A DNA stretch of 64,000 bases from Gallionella sp. (lineage in GTDB: Bacteria; Pseudomonadota; Gammaproteobacteria; Burkholderiales; Gallionellaceae). The stretch spans positions 22,951 through 86,950 of the forward strand of contig JAUSMR010000217.1 of the NCBI GenBank assembly GCA_030645955.1, in the 5' to 3' direction. This document shows, piece by piece, positions 44,808-53,944 of this stretch. Under the pieces are notes generated by a model. The model was given only the letters and a program-made list of their open reading frames with translations. It made no database searches and was not told the DNA's origin. The position numbers were made by a program, and so were the translations under genes. The number at the start of each line of letters is the position of its first letter. Within the stretch, counting starts at the first letter, position 1.

Positions 44808-44944
44808 CGTGTAAATCCGTGGCTGAACTGCTTTTTATAGAATCATCAGTTTCATTTTATACTACATAAGACAATTTTCTGGCCTCAAGTTCCGATGCCA
44901 AGTTCCGTGATTGGCATCGCATTCGCAATGGTAGAATCCGCCCT

Positions 44945-45964
44945 ATGCTCAACGAACGCGCACAAATCCTGCTCAAAACCCTGGTGGAACGCTACATCAG
45001 CGAAGGCCAGCCGGTTGGCTCCCGCGCGCTGCTTCAGTATTCCGGCCTGGAAGTCAGCCCGGCGACCATCCGCAATGTGATGGCCGACCTGGAAGACATC
45101 GGACTGGTCAGCAGCCCGCACACCTCGGCCGGGCGCGTCCCGACCGGTTTGGCATACCGGCTGTTCATCGACACCATGCTGGTCACCAGGCCGCTGGACA
45201 GCGCGCGCGTGCACCAGATGGAACAGCAGTTACAGCCGGATAATCCGTCGCGGCTGATCGCGCAAGCCTCGAACATACTCTCCGATCTGACGCAATTCGC
45301 CGGCGTGGTCGCCACGGCAAAACGCAGCGCGATCACCGTGCGCCAGATCGAATTTCTGCGCCTGGGCGAAAAGCGCGTGCTGCTGATCATCGTGATGCCG
45401 GACGGCGAAGTGGAAAATCGCGTGCTGCTGCTGGAGCGCGATTACACCCAGTCGCAACTCACCGAGGCGGGTAACTTTTTCAACCAGCATTACATCGGCT
45501 GCAGCTTCTCGCAAATCCGCGACCGGCTGCGCGGGGAATTACAGCAATTGCATCAGGACATGAGCGCGCTGATGGCTGCGGCACTGGCGGCGGGCGATGA
45601 CGCACAAGCAAAACAAGCCGAAGATTACGTCATCAGCGGCGAACACAATCTGCTGCATGTGGAAGAGCTGTCCACCGACATGAACCGCTTGCGCGGACTG
45701 TTTAATTTGTTTGAGAAAAAAACCGAATTGCTGCAACTGCTCGATGCCAGCCGCAGAGGGCATGGCATCCACATCTTTATCGGCGGCGAATCCGGGCTGG
45801 CCTCGCTGGACGAATGCAGCGTCATCACCGCACCCTATTCCGCCGACGGCAAAGTAGTCGGCACGCTCGCCGTGGTTGGCCCGAAGCGCATGAATTACGA
45901 ACGCGTGATTCCGATTGTGGATATCACCGCCAGGCTGCTCGGCAATGCGTTGTCGCAGCACTAA
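44945..45964 (+). CDS. hrcA: Heat-inducible transcription repressor HrcA
   Basis: Represses heat-shock chaperone operons by binding CIRCE operators. The 339-residue protein has an N-terminal winged helix ([32 protein letters not shown]) and a GAF-like core with the C-terminal signature [29 protein letters not shown]. No CIRCE inverted repeat is seen upstream, and the groE/dnaK genes are not in the window. The iterated element with the GxxExxY gene follows 24 bp after its stop. Confidence 0.96.
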   Translation: MLNERAQILLKTLVERYISEGQPVGSRALLQYSGLEVSPATIRNVMADLEDIGLVSSPHTSAGRVPTGLAYRLFIDTMLVTRPLDSARVHQMEQQLQPDNPSRLIAQASNILSDLTQFAGVVATAKRSAITVRQIEFLRLGEKRVLLIIVMPDGEVENRVLLLERDYTQSQLTEAGNFFNQHYIGCSFSQIRDRLRGELQQLHQDMSALMAAALAAGDDAQAKQAEDYVISGEHNLLHVEELSTDMNRLRGLFNLFEKKTELLQLLDASRRGHGIHIFIGGESGLASLDECSVITAPYSADGKVVGTLAVVGPKRMNYERVIPIVDITARLLGNALSQH

Positions 45965-45987
45965 ATCTTCCAAGATTAAGAAAGAAC

Positions 45988-46449
45988 GGTCCACGAAAAA
46001 CACGAAAGGCACGAAATAATGCTGGATGGGGACATTCTGTACAGGGAAGAGTGCTATCAGATACAGGGGGCCGTGTTTGAAGTGTACCGGGAGATGGGTT
46101 GCGGTTTTCTGGAGGCTGTCTATCAGGAGTGCTTGGGTAAGGAATTTTCAAAACGAGGCATTCCATTTGTAGCACACCATGAACTAAATCTTCTCTACAA
46201 GGGTGAACCGTTGCGACAAACCTATATTCCCGACTTTATTTGCCATCAATCTATTATTATTGAACTTAAGGCTCTTGCAGTCACAACAGGAGAACACAAG
46301 GCGCAAGTAATGAACTACCTGAAAGCGACCGGAATGCGCTTGGGTTTGCTCGCCAACTTCGGCTGCCACCCGAAAGCAACGGTTGAAAGGATAGTTTTGT
46401 GAAGTCTGTTGCGAGAACCATTTCGTGTTTTTCGTGCCTTTCGTGGACC
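45988..46449. mobile_element. GxxExxY element bounded by 30-bp iterated inverted repeats
   Basis: Left end GGTCCACGAAAAACACGAAA (continuing GGCACGAAAT) and right end inverse of GGTCCACGAAAGGCACGAAA (continuing AACACGAAAT). Each end has three CACGAAA units 9-10 bp apart, and the two ends differ only in which spacer (AAA or GGC) comes first. The 462-bp element contains only the GxxExxY gene, whose start codon is about 2 bp inside the left repeat. The gene-less element at 32890-33009 has the same outer ends. Confidence 0.82.
46019..46402 (+). CDS. GxxExxY protein
   Basis: A 127-residue protein with the family signature Gly29-x2-Glu32-x2-Tyr35 (GFLEAVY) and a PD-(D/E)XK-like core: Pro71-Asp72 in YIPDFICH and Glu82-x-Lys84 in IIELKAL, followed by EHKAQVMNYLKATGMRLGLLANFG. 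The fold resembles small nucleases, but activity of the family has not been established. There is no ribosome-binding site before the ATG, which abuts the left inverted repeat. The gene is more AT-rich than its neighbours, consistent with acquisition. Confidence 0.92.
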   Translation: MLDGDILYREECYQIQGAVFEVYREMGCGFLEAVYQECLGKEFSKRGIPFVAHHELNLLYKGEPLRQTYIPDFICHQSIIIELKALAVTTGEHKAQVMNYLKATGMRLGLLANFGCHPKATVERIVL

Positions 46450-46477
46450 AGAATTTAACTATCGCAAATATCATCAC

Positions 46478-47566
46478 ATGACCTACCAAACCGAACCCGC
46501 CTACACCCACGGCACCCCCGCCAGCACCGGCATCCTGCTGGTCAACCTCGGCACACCGGATGCGCCCACGCCCGAAGCCGTGCGCCGTTACCTGAAAGAA
46601 TTCCTCAGCGACCCGCGCGTCGTGGAAATGCCGCGCGCCATCTGGTGGCTGATACTCAACGGCATCATCCTCAACACCCGCCCGAAAAAATCCGCCGCGA
46701 AATATGTCAAGGTGTGGCTGAAGGAAGGCTCGCCGCTGCGCGTCTACACCGAGAAACAAACCTCGCTGCTGCGCGGCTACCTCAGCCAGCGCACCAAGGC
46801 GCCGTACGTGGTGGACTACGCGATGCGCTACGGCAATCCCTCGATTCCCAGCGTGCTGCGCAAACTCAAGGAACAAAACTGCCAGCGCATTTTAATCGTG
46901 CCGATGTATCCGCAATACGCCGCAAGCACCACCGCCACCGTGTGCGACATCGTGTTCGACGAGTTGAAACAAATGCGCAACACCCCCGCGCTGCGCACCA
47001 TCAGGAATTTCCACGACCACCCCGGCTACATCAAGGCGCTGGCGAACAGCATCAACGACTACTGGATGAAACACGGCAGGCCGGAAAAACTGCTGATGAG
47101 TTTCCACGGACTGCCGAAATACACGCTGGACAAAGGCGACCCCTACCACTGCGAATGCAACAAGACCGCACGCCTGCTGGCGCAACAACTCGGCTTGAAG
47201 CCAGCACAATACGGCGTCAGCTTCCAGTCGCGCCTCGGCAATGCGGAATGGCTCAAACCCTACACCTCCGCCACTTTGAAGGAGCTTGGCAAACAAAAGG
47301 TTAAACGCCTGGACGTAATCTGCCCCGGCTTCGTCGCCGACTGCCTGGAAACGCTGGAAGAAATCGCGCTGGAAGGCAAGGAAGAATTCCTGCACGCCGG
47401 CGGCGGCGAATACCACTACATCCCCTGCCTCAACGACCGCAACGACTGGATGCACGCGCTGACCGATCTGGTGCTGGACAATTTGCACGGCTGGCTGATC
47501 GAACCGGATAAGACGGAGCTGGAACAAGGCAGGCTGAGCGCGCTGGCGATGGGTGCGAAGAGGTAG
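46478..47566 (+). CDS. hemH: Ferrochelatase
   Basis: Inserts Fe2+ into protoporphyrin IX, the last step of heme synthesis. The 362-residue protein has [15 protein letters not shown], the catalytic-His region [19 protein letters not shown], and [18 protein letters not shown] with the conserved Glu. Start at 46478; the frame extends upstream into the GxxExxY element, but that part is not conserved. It is 28 bp from the element. Confidence 0.96.
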   Translation: MTYQTEPAYTHGTPASTGILLVNLGTPDAPTPEAVRRYLKEFLSDPRVVEMPRAIWWLILNGIILNTRPKKSAAKYVKVWLKEGSPLRVYTEKQTSLLRGYLSQRTKAPYVVDYAMRYGNPSIPSVLRKLKEQNCQRILIVPMYPQYAASTTATVCDIVFDELKQMRNTPALRTIRNFHDHPGYIKALANSINDYWMKHGRPEKLLMSFHGLPKYTLDKGDPYHCECNKTARLLAQQLGLKPAQYGVSFQSRLGNAEWLKPYTSATLKELGKQKVKRLDVICPGFVADCLETLEEIALEGKEEFLHAGGGEYHYIPCLNDRNDWMHALTDLVLDNLHGWLIEPDKTELEQGRLSALAMGAKR

Positions 47567-47585
47567 GTTGGGTTAGCGTTAGTAT

Positions 47586-47673
47586 GTAGCCCGGATGTAG
47601 CGAAGCGGAATCCGGGGAGAAGTGGACGTACCCAAGAGTGCCCCGGATTCCATTGCATTCCATCCGTGCCTAC
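47586..47673. repeat. 88-bp inverted repeat with GTAGCCCGGAT ends
   Basis: The left arm GTAGCCCGGATGTAGCGAAGCGGAATCCGGGG faces CCCCGGATTCCATTGCATTCCATCCGTGCCTAC. The arms pair over about 32 bp. It lies between hemH and the PaiB-like gene. Confidence 0.8.
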
Positions 47674-47745
47674 ACCGCTTGACTGGGAAGACGGTATCTA
47701 CGGAATTAAAGGATTTCAAACGTCAAACATAGCTGCACAACCTCC

Positions 47746-48399
47746 ATGTACATCCCCAAACATTTCGAACAGCCGCGAATCGAGCTCATGCACGAGCTGA
47801 TACGCGCGCGGCCGCTGGCGACGCTGGTCACGCTGTCTTCCGGCGGGCTAGCTGCGAACCACATCCCGCTGCACCTCTCGGATGCGCCCGCGCCGTTCGG
47901 CACGCTGCGCGGCCACGTTGCGCGCGCCAATCCGGTGTGGAGCGACTTCGCAAAAGACATTGGGGTGCTGGCGATATTCCACGGCCCGGATGCCTACATC
48001 ACGCCGTCCTGGTACGCGACGAAGAAGGAAACCGGAAAGGTCGTTCCCACCTGGAATTACGCGGTCGTCCACGCCCACGGCGCGCTGCGCGTCATTGACG
48101 ACGCTGCCTGGGTGCGCGCTCACCTTGAAACGCTCACCGATTACCACGAAATGAACTTCCCCAAGCCGTGGGCAGTGTCGGATGCGCCACGTGAGTTCAC
48201 CGAAAAACTGGTCGAGTCTGTCGTCGGAATTGAAATCGTTATCATCAGGCTATCCGGCAAATGGAAAGTGAGCCAGAATCAGTCTGCGCAAAACCAGGCT
48301 GGTGTGATCGAAGGGCTGGGCTGTTGCGGGCATCGGGAGGCGGCGGCTATGGCGGCCCTTAATCCAGATGCCGTGATAAATCCGTTTCATCGCGAATAA
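47746..48399 (+). CDS. PaiB-like FMN-binding protein
   Basis: A 217-residue protein of the FMN_bind_2/PaiB family, some members of which are described as transcriptional regulators of sporulation or protease genes. It has MYIPKHFEQPR, LATLVTLSSGGLAANHIPLHL, the WYATKKETGKVVPTWNYAVVHAHG motif and KWKVSQNQS. The last 25 or so residues (GCCGHREAAAMAALNPDAV onward) are unlike the family and are encoded antisense to the 3' end of the RAYT fragment, so the C terminus has been altered by that insertion. Confidence 0.9.
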   Translation: MYIPKHFEQPRIELMHELIRARPLATLVTLSSGGLAANHIPLHLSDAPAPFGTLRGHVARANPVWSDFAKDIGVLAIFHGPDAYITPSWYATKKETGKVVPTWNYAVVHAHGALRVIDDAAWVRAHLETLTDYHEMNFPKPWAVSDAPREFTEKLVESVVGIEIVIIRLSGKWKVSQNQSAQNQAGVIEGLGCCGHREAAAMAALNPDAVINPFHRE

Positions 48400-48753
48400 A
48401 ATATTCCCGAAATCGCCGTTGCCACAAACTGCCTTCACCCCGCTTAGCTCGCAAAGCTGCGAGGCATTGCCGTGGAAGCAACGACTCACAATCGCGTGTG
48501 ACGTGTTGCTTGATGAGAGACCAGTGTAGCGAAAAATCCTTGTCGTATTGCGGAAGCTGCCAGACTGCATGCAGGTGATCAGGCATTAACACCCATGCAA
48601 CAATGTCAAAAGGCACCCCAAACGCACTTTGCCGATAGCGTTGCGCAAAGATTCGCGGCAGCGCGGGTCGGTCAATAGCGCCTGACGAAGGCATGTAATA
48701 ACGGTAAAGAAGCAAGCGGCACAGGGAATGCCGGCGCGTCGGTATTCTGGCAT
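48359..48753 (-). pseudogene. Degenerate REP-associated tyrosine transposase (RAYT)
   Basis: The true start reads MPEYRRAGIP...FFTVIT from ATG at 48753, typical of RAYT N termini. The frame then shifts by +1 or -1 near 48605-48630, after which VAWVLMPDHLHAVWQLP (the HUH-type His pair) and WQRRFREYFIRDETDLSRHLD continue in another frame. The protein stops after HLD, where intact members continue with YIHYNPVKH. It is thus both frameshifted and 3'-truncated. An inverted repeat (48789-48834) lies close upstream. Confidence 0.82.
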
Positions 48754-48788
48754 GTGGGCATTTTATGCCAATTCAAACAGAATTATGC

Positions 48789-48834
48789 AGGGTGCGTTTA
48801 CGCACCATCGCCAATTGGTGCGCAAGCGCACCCT
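48789..48834. repeat. REP-like inverted repeat next to the RAYT pseudogene
   Basis: AGGGTGCGTTTACGCACC and GGTGCGCAAGCGCACCCT, each a small hairpin, face each other. It resembles 22436-22486 and overlaps the cca stop codon. Pairs of this type next to a RAYT gene are the usual REP/BIME arrangement. Confidence 0.75.
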
Positions 48835-50068
48835 ACAAACCGCGTTGTTTTTCGACCAATGCTTCTATCGCTCTGATGCGCGCCTGTTGCACTGCGGCAG
48901 CGATTGCGCTGCCATCGGCACATAGCCTGGCAATCTCACCCGCATCCACTGCGCGCGCGACCAGTAACAATTGCAACAAATAGTCCGCCTGCGGATAGGC
49001 GTCCTGTTCGTGCCCGGTACGTCCGCGCGCATCAGAAGAGCACGCCTGTAACAATTGCGTGAAACGCTCCGGCCTGCGCCAGGCATCCGCTGACTGAAAT
49101 AATTTGATGATGGTTTCGGCACGCAACTCTTTGGCGCGATGCACGTCGCCGTGATAACGCGCCGCCAGCAATGCCAGATCGCGGCATTCGCCCGGTACGC
49201 GCAGACGTTCGCACAGCGCGCGCAGCAGATCCACGCCGCGCGCTTCGTGGCCGACATGGCGCGGCAAAATCTCTTTGGGTGTGTTGCCCTTGCCAAGATC
49301 ATGCGTCAGTGCGGCGAAGCGCACTTCCAGCGTGTAGTCGTGTTGTGCCGCATCGTCCACCACCAGCATGGTATGCACTCCGCAATCAATTTCGGGGTGA
49401 AATTTTTCCGGCTGCGGCACACCGAACAGTGCATCTACTTCTGGCAGGATTTTCGCCAGCGCGCCGCAACTGCGCAATGTTTCAAAAAAACGCGATGGGC
49501 TTTTTTCCATCAAGCCGCGCGCCAGCTCCTGCCAGACGCGCTCCGCCACCAGTGCATCCACTTCGCCGTTTGCCACCATGCCGCGCATCAGCATCAGGGT
49601 CTCCGGCGCAATGGTGAAGCCGAAGCGCGCCACAAACCGTGCCGCGCGCAGAATGCGCACCGGGTCTTCGCTGAACGCCGCGCTGACATGACGCAATATG
49701 CCCGCGCGCAAATCGGCGATGCCGTTATAAGGATCGACCAGTTTGCCGTCAGCGTCCTGCGCGATGGCGTTGATGGTGAAGTCGCGGCGCAGCAAGTCCT
49801 GCTCCAGCGTCACATCAGGCGCGGCGTATACGGCAAAACCCCTGTAGCCGCGTGCGGTCTTGCGTTCGGTGCGCGCCAGCGCGTATTCCTCATGGGTTTG
49901 CGGGTGCAGGAACACCGGAAAATCCTTGCCTACAGGCTGAAAGCCTTGTGCCGTCATCGCTTCCGGAGTGCTGCCGACCACCACCCAGTCGTGATCCTGA
50001 ACGGTCAGCCCCAGCAGGCGGTCGCGTACCGCACCGCCCACGCAATAGATTTTGGCTTCACATTTCAT
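48833..50068 (-). CDS. cca: Multifunctional CCA-adding enzyme
   Basis: Adds or repairs the 3' CCA of tRNAs. The 411-residue protein has the nucleotidyltransferase motifs YCVGGAVRDRLLG and DHDWVVVG, RRDFTINAIA and EDPVRILRAARF, and a C-terminal HD domain (FAALTHDLGKGNTP), as in the gammaproteobacterial-type bacterial enzyme. The start at 50068 overlaps the slt stop by 11 bp. Confidence 0.96.
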   Translation of the reverse strand: MKCEAKIYCVGGAVRDRLLGLTVQDHDWVVVGSTPEAMTAQGFQPVGKDFPVFLHPQTHEEYALARTERKTARGYRGFAVYAAPDVTLEQDLLRRDFTINAIAQDADGKLVDPYNGIADLRAGILRHVSAAFSEDPVRILRAARFVARFGFTIAPETLMLMRGMVANGEVDALVAERVWQELARGLMEKSPSRFFETLRSCGALAKILPEVDALFGVPQPEKFHPEIDCGVHTMLVVDDAAQHDYTLEVRFAALTHDLGKGNTPKEILPRHVGHEARGVDLLRALCERLRVPGECRDLALLAARYHGDVHRAKELRAETIIKLFQSADAWRRPERFTQLLQACSSDARGRTGHEQDAYPQADYLLQLLLVARAVDAGEIARLCADGSAIAAAVQQARIRAIEALVEKQRGL

Positions 50069-52217
50069 CTGAGGTTGCTTGCTGGCTATCCGCCGGTCTG
50101 GCCGCAACGATCCCCATACGCTGTTTGAGCGAGCGCGGCGGCGCATTGAATTGTCTGGCGTAATACACGGTGTTGCTCATCACCTTCTTCACATATTCGC
50201 GTGTTTCTTCGAACGGGATAGTCTCGGCATAAATCGCGCCTTCCAGCGATTGCTCCCCGCGCCACTCACCAGCCCGGCGGGGTCCGGCATTGTATGCCGC
50301 CGAAGCCAGCACCGGATTGCCCTCAAACTGGGAGAGTATGGATTTCATGTAATAGGTGCCGAGACGCAGGTTGGTATCAAGTTGATGAATCAGTGTATTG
50401 CGATAGCTTTTCAAACCCAGCTTGCCCGCCACCCAGCGCGCTGTTGCCGGCATGATCTGCATCAGCCCGGCAGCGCCGACATCGGATTTTGCGCTGCTGG
50501 CAAAACGGCTTTCCTGGCGCATCAACCCATACACCCAGGCTTCTTCCAGGCCGTGTTCGCGAATGTGTGTCTGCAGCGCATCACGATAGGGCGCGAGATA
50601 GCGCAGGCTGAAATCATGCACGCTGACGGTCCTGTCCGCGGCGCCGATGGCGCGGTCATACATTTTATTGCGCCGCGCGATTTCCGCTGCGGTGAGCAGC
50701 TCCCGGTCATTGAAATTGCGCAGCACCCAGCGCCATTCCTCCAATGCGTCGCTGTACAACCCCATGCGATATAACGCCAGTGTGCGCTGAATGCCAGGCA
50801 GCCCCAGCATCGCGTCGATAGCCTGCTGGTCAGGCTTGTATGTCGCCATCGTTTCGCTCAATACCGGCGTATCTGCCAATTCGTCGCCTGCCAATTGCCC
50901 GTAAAAGTGGAATTCTCCGCTTAACAGCGCAAACAGGTTTCTCGCCTCGACAGGCTTGCCCAGTTCCTGCAAGGCGCGCGCCTTCCAGTATAACCAGGCC
51001 GCTTCGCGCTGCTGCTGCGCGCTCATCGCATTTATGTTGCCAAATACTTCGGGCCAATCCTGCGCGCGCAATGCCGCGCGCACCCGCCATGCCGATTGCA
51101 GCTCGTTAAGCGGGGTATTTGCAGCGTCCTTGAACCATTGCAGCGAACGCCCATCCTGATTGCGCGCTGCCTCATAAGCCAGCCAGCCGTAAAAATATTG
51201 CTGTTCGGTTACGGGGAAATATGCCGCTAAATTAGCCCAGCGCGCTGCGGCCAATTCCGGTGATTGTTTTGCCAGGCGATGCAGGGCGAACAACGCAACG
51301 ATGCGCTGGCTATCACTCCAACCCCATTTCTTCGGTGAAACTGCGTTGGCTTCCTCGCTCACTTCTGGTCGTGCTGGTTGCACTGCCTGCGTCATTTGCT
51401 CTTCGCCGCCTGGTTTGACCTTCGAAATGGCATTGGGCTTATCCTGAGTCAGCTTTTCCAGATAGATATCCACATCAGCCGACGCGCTTTCCAAAGCCAC
51501 CGACAACCCCGCATAGTTGCCATTCAGCCGCTCGGCAAGCTTTTTAGCAAGCGACACATTGCCCGCTTCCAGGGCCAGGCGCAGCCGCCGCAAAACATCC
51601 TGTTCGCTGATGATGCCGGCGGACAATGCCGATTCAAACAGCACGCCGCAACTTTCCGGTTGATCCTTGCCGTTGAACCACAATCCGCGCGCTTCGCGCA
51701 AAGCAGCCTGCTCCTGGTTGCGATGGTGCGATTGCAAGGCATAGCAGGTCAGCTCGGTGTCTTTGTTAAGCAGGCGCGGATATTCCGCATCGAACATATC
51801 CCACTGCTGGTTTTTGCCGAGCAGTTTCAGCCATTCGCCGCGCAAACGGTCTATCATCGGCGTGCCTTCCGGCCTGGAAAGAAAGCTCTCGACCATCCCG
51901 GAGTCGGCGTTTTCCAGATCCAGGCGCAATCGGTAGTAACTGACGTACACCTCCAGCGGTGATTTTTCCAGCCGCTTCGCGAAACGCTCCAGCTTTACCG
52001 CATCACCGGCGCGAAACGCATCCTGCGCGGCACGAAAATCAGAGTCATCCGCAAGAGCCACGCCGGTGGGTGCACCATTACCTGCGCCAAAACCGCCCAC
52101 AGTGAGAGTATTCGGCGGCATCTCCTTTACGAAGGGTTGCAGCACCCATCCCGCAGGCTGATCGGCCCGCGCGGACGAGGCGATCAGCAACAAAAAATAA
52201 AGTATGAATTCCATCAC
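50058..52217 (-). CDS. slt: Soluble lytic murein transglycosylase Slt
   Basis: A periplasmic peptidoglycan-cleaving enzyme that forms 1,6-anhydroMurNAc ends. The 719-residue precursor has a signal peptide (about residues 1-18, SARA), a long helical superhelix (to about residue 530) and a C-terminal lysozyme-like domain. The catalytic Glu lies in GLMRQESRF, with AAGLMQIMPATA and ASAAYNAGPRRA motifs. It is coupled to cca downstream. Confidence 0.94.
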   Translation of the reverse strand: MMEFILYFLLLIASSARADQPAGWVLQPFVKEMPPNTLTVGGFGAGNGAPTGVALADDSDFRAAQDAFRAGDAVKLERFAKRLEKSPLEVYVSYYRLRLDLENADSGMVESFLSRPEGTPMIDRLRGEWLKLLGKNQQWDMFDAEYPRLLNKDTELTCYALQSHHRNQEQAALREARGLWFNGKDQPESCGVLFESALSAGIISEQDVLRRLRLALEAGNVSLAKKLAERLNGNYAGLSVALESASADVDIYLEKLTQDKPNAISKVKPGGEEQMTQAVQPARPEVSEEANAVSPKKWGWSDSQRIVALFALHRLAKQSPELAAARWANLAAYFPVTEQQYFYGWLAYEAARNQDGRSLQWFKDAANTPLNELQSAWRVRAALRAQDWPEVFGNINAMSAQQQREAAWLYWKARALQELGKPVEARNLFALLSGEFHFYGQLAGDELADTPVLSETMATYKPDQQAIDAMLGLPGIQRTLALYRMGLYSDALEEWRWVLRNFNDRELLTAAEIARRNKMYDRAIGAADRTVSVHDFSLRYLAPYRDALQTHIREHGLEEAWVYGLMRQESRFASSAKSDVGAAGLMQIMPATARWVAGKLGLKSYRNTLIHQLDTNLRLGTYYMKSILSQFEGNPVLASAAYNAGPRRAGEWRGEQSLEGAIYAETIPFEETREYVKKVMSNTVYYARQFNAPPRSLKQRMGIVAARPADSQQATSDEM

Positions 52218-52323
52218 AGACCATCAACGAAACAACCGCGCTGAGCATAGCACATCATGCAGTTGGCCCGTTCCGGGCCTTACTGCTTCACCTGTTTCAA
52301 CCTGGAAAACGCAGTTGGCGGTT

Positions 52324-52386
52324 TTGCAGGAGCGAATTCATTCGCATTAACAATGCGTTATGTGCGAATAAATTCGCTCCTGCAAA
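52324..52386. repeat. 63-bp inverted repeat TTTGCAGGAGCGAATTCATTCGCA
   Basis: The arms TTTGCAGGAGCGAATTCATTCGCA and TGCGAATAAATTCGCTCCTGCAAA face each other around a short loop. The outer GCAGGAGCG is shared with 36002-36033. It is in the slt-DsrE gap. Confidence 0.85.
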
Positions 52387-52457
52387 TGCAATCCACGCCG
52401 CCATCAGGAAAGTGATTTTGGGGAGGTTGCGGAAAAAATTGGATGCATCAATATTGC

Positions 52458-52778
52458 TCAGAACGTGAGCAACTTATCTGACTCCTGCACGATCTCGTAT
52501 AACTCGCTCATCGTCGAAATCGGGCAAATATCGGAACCCGCGGAATGGCGAATCTTCAGGCAAGTGCCGCAGGCGAGAATCTTGCCGCCACCGTCGATAA
52601 ACGCCCGCATCTGCTCCGTCACCTTGAACTGGTTTGAGTCGATGGCTTCGCACTCGACGCCTTTGGCAATCAGAAACACCCGGACGACATCCCCCTTTTT
52701 AAGAGCAAAAATCCCAAGCCGGAACGCATTCCAGACCGTTTCGGCATCGTTCGAGTAAATTACTATTCCAAGCTTCAT
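52458..52778 (-). CDS. DsrE/DsrF-like family protein
   Basis: A 106-residue protein with the DsrE fold: MKLGIVIYSNDAETVWNAFRLGIFAL, GDVVRVFLIAKGVE, and a C-terminal GGGKILACGTCLKIRHSAG. The two Cys (CGTC) correspond to the region that carries the active Cys in sulfur-relay relatives. It may take part in sulfur transfer, but no dsr or tus genes are adjacent. It is monocistronic. Confidence 0.85.
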   Translation of the reverse strand: MKLGIVIYSNDAETVWNAFRLGIFALKKGDVVRVFLIAKGVECEAIDSNQFKVTEQMRAFIDGGGKILACGTCLKIRHSAGSDICPISTMSELYEIVQESDKLLTF

Positions 52779-52872
52779 GGCGGCTCCAGTATATGTTGCA
52801 GCAACGATTTAAAATCAAAGGTGCACTTGGGCCGGGCCGGCTGGATAAGCGCGCCTTAAGGCAGCTTCTAAC

Positions 52873-53493
52873 CTATGAGCCAACCCTGCGGCAATAGCAA
52901 TAAACGAACTGCTGCACCGTGCCGGATGGCGTGTGATGCGCTTCTTTCCGGTGATTCAATAGCGAGAATAACTCACCGAACTCGGCATGCAATTCATCCG
53001 CGCGATAGCGCATCACGGGCAAACCACTGCATTGAGCCGGCCCGTCTTCGGCGAAAGTGGCAACGATGACGTGGCCGCCGGGCTTGACCGAATGAAACAC
53101 GGCTTTAACATAAGCGGAGCGATCCTCCGGGCTGGTGAGAAAATGGAAAACAGCGCGATCATGCCAGACATCGTATTGGTTGGCGGGCAAATTCACCCCG
53201 GTAATGTCCGCCTCGATCCACTGCACTTCGGAAGCGCGGGTACCCAGGCGTTTGCGAGCCGCAGCCAGTGCGGCAGCGGAAAGATCAAGCACCGTCAAAT
53301 TGGTAAAACCGTTTGCCAGCAGATCGTCAACCAGGGACGATGCCCCGCCACCCACATCGATAATCGAAGCATCGCGACCAACGCCAGCTGCCATGATGAG
53401 GCCAAGAGAATAATCGGCGTGCGGTTGAAACCAGCTCACCGCGTCCGTTGCCTTGGTTGAGTAAACCTTTTCCCAGTGGTCTTTTGCATGCAT
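52873..53493 (-). CDS. Class I SAM-dependent methyltransferase
   Basis: A 206-residue Rossmann-type methyltransferase. The SAM motif is IIDVGGGASSLVDDLL (about residues 45-60), with VLDLSAAALAAARKRLG for the ribose acidic loop and WHDRAVFHFL as motif IV-like. The N terminus DHWEKVYSTKATDAVSWFQ is typical of small-molecule and tellurite/thiol methyltransferases. The acceptor is unknown. Its leader contains GGAGG. Confidence 0.9.
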   Translation of the reverse strand: MHAKDHWEKVYSTKATDAVSWFQPHADYSLGLIMAAGVGRDASIIDVGGGASSLVDDLLANGFTNLTVLDLSAAALAAARKRLGTRASEVQWIEADITGVNLPANQYDVWHDRAVFHFLTSPEDRSAYVKAVFHSVKPGGHVIVATFAEDGPAQCSGLPVMRYRADELHAEFGELFSLLNHRKEAHHTPSGTVQQFVYCYCRRVGS

Positions 53494-53869
53494 GTTGCCT
53501 CCTGACTCACAACGAGATTGACCCGGCGCGAAGATGAAAGAGTGTTGGCTAAATCGAATGCCGTGTCAACAAAGCGCATTTTCAGCAGAACAGTTTCTTT
53601 CCGGTCATTTAACGCGCATAAGAATTGGCACGTTGCGACCATTTTTCAGCATCCATTATGTTTAGCGGCAGTTATGTATCGCATAAACCACCCATGCTTC
53701 GACAAGCCTGTCCTAATCCTTTAATCACCTGTCGAGCAGTTGGACCAAAACAAACTGATATGCCTGCTGACGGGCGCAAATGAAGTTCATCCAGAATGAC
53801 GGCGGGTTTTAGTTGCGCACTCTTTGCGGTAAGCTGCCCCCTCCACTATTCCACATCGCGGAGGAAACA
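53494..53869. other. Gene-free gap before the P-type ATPase cluster
   Basis: 376 bp without a supported gene. It contains a half copy of the TTCGACAAGCCTGTCC repeat (about 53699-53716) and, at 53824-53846, TTTGCGGTAAGCTGCCCCCTCC. The latter resembles sequences upstream of ettA (62310) and near 61405. The promoter of the downstream cluster should lie here, but I cannot assign it. Confidence 0.6.
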
Positions 53870-53935
53870 ATGCTCGTAAAAACCCTTCAGCAAGCTGTCA
53901 CGTGTCCGCGCCTGAGCCGGGCACGTGCTCATTAA
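53870..53935 (+). CDS. Possible 21-aa leader peptide of the P-type ATPase gene
   Basis: A short frame (MLVKTLQQAVTCPRLSRARA, then His) with a strong ribosome-binding site (GGAGGA). It ends 9 bp before the GTG start of the ATPase, which has no good site of its own. Translation of the leader could therefore deliver ribosomes to the ATPase start. It may alternatively be the remnant of a decayed gene. Confidence 0.4.
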   Translation: MLVKTLQQAVTCPRLSRARAH

Positions 53936-53944
53936 GCAAACGTC

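Noticed and set aside
44820..44944. A CIRCE operator upstream of hrcA
   Set aside because: No TTAGCACTC-N9-GAGTGCTAA-like inverted repeat is present in the leader.
46409..46477. Upstream extension of the hemH frame into the right end of the GxxExxY element
   Set aside because: The added residues translate repeat sequence and are not part of the ferrochelatase family N terminus. MTYQTEP at 46478 is the better start.
49139..50128. A 329-codon plus-strand frame opposite cca
   Set aside because: It is the complement of conserved CCA-adding enzyme motifs and is a shadow frame.
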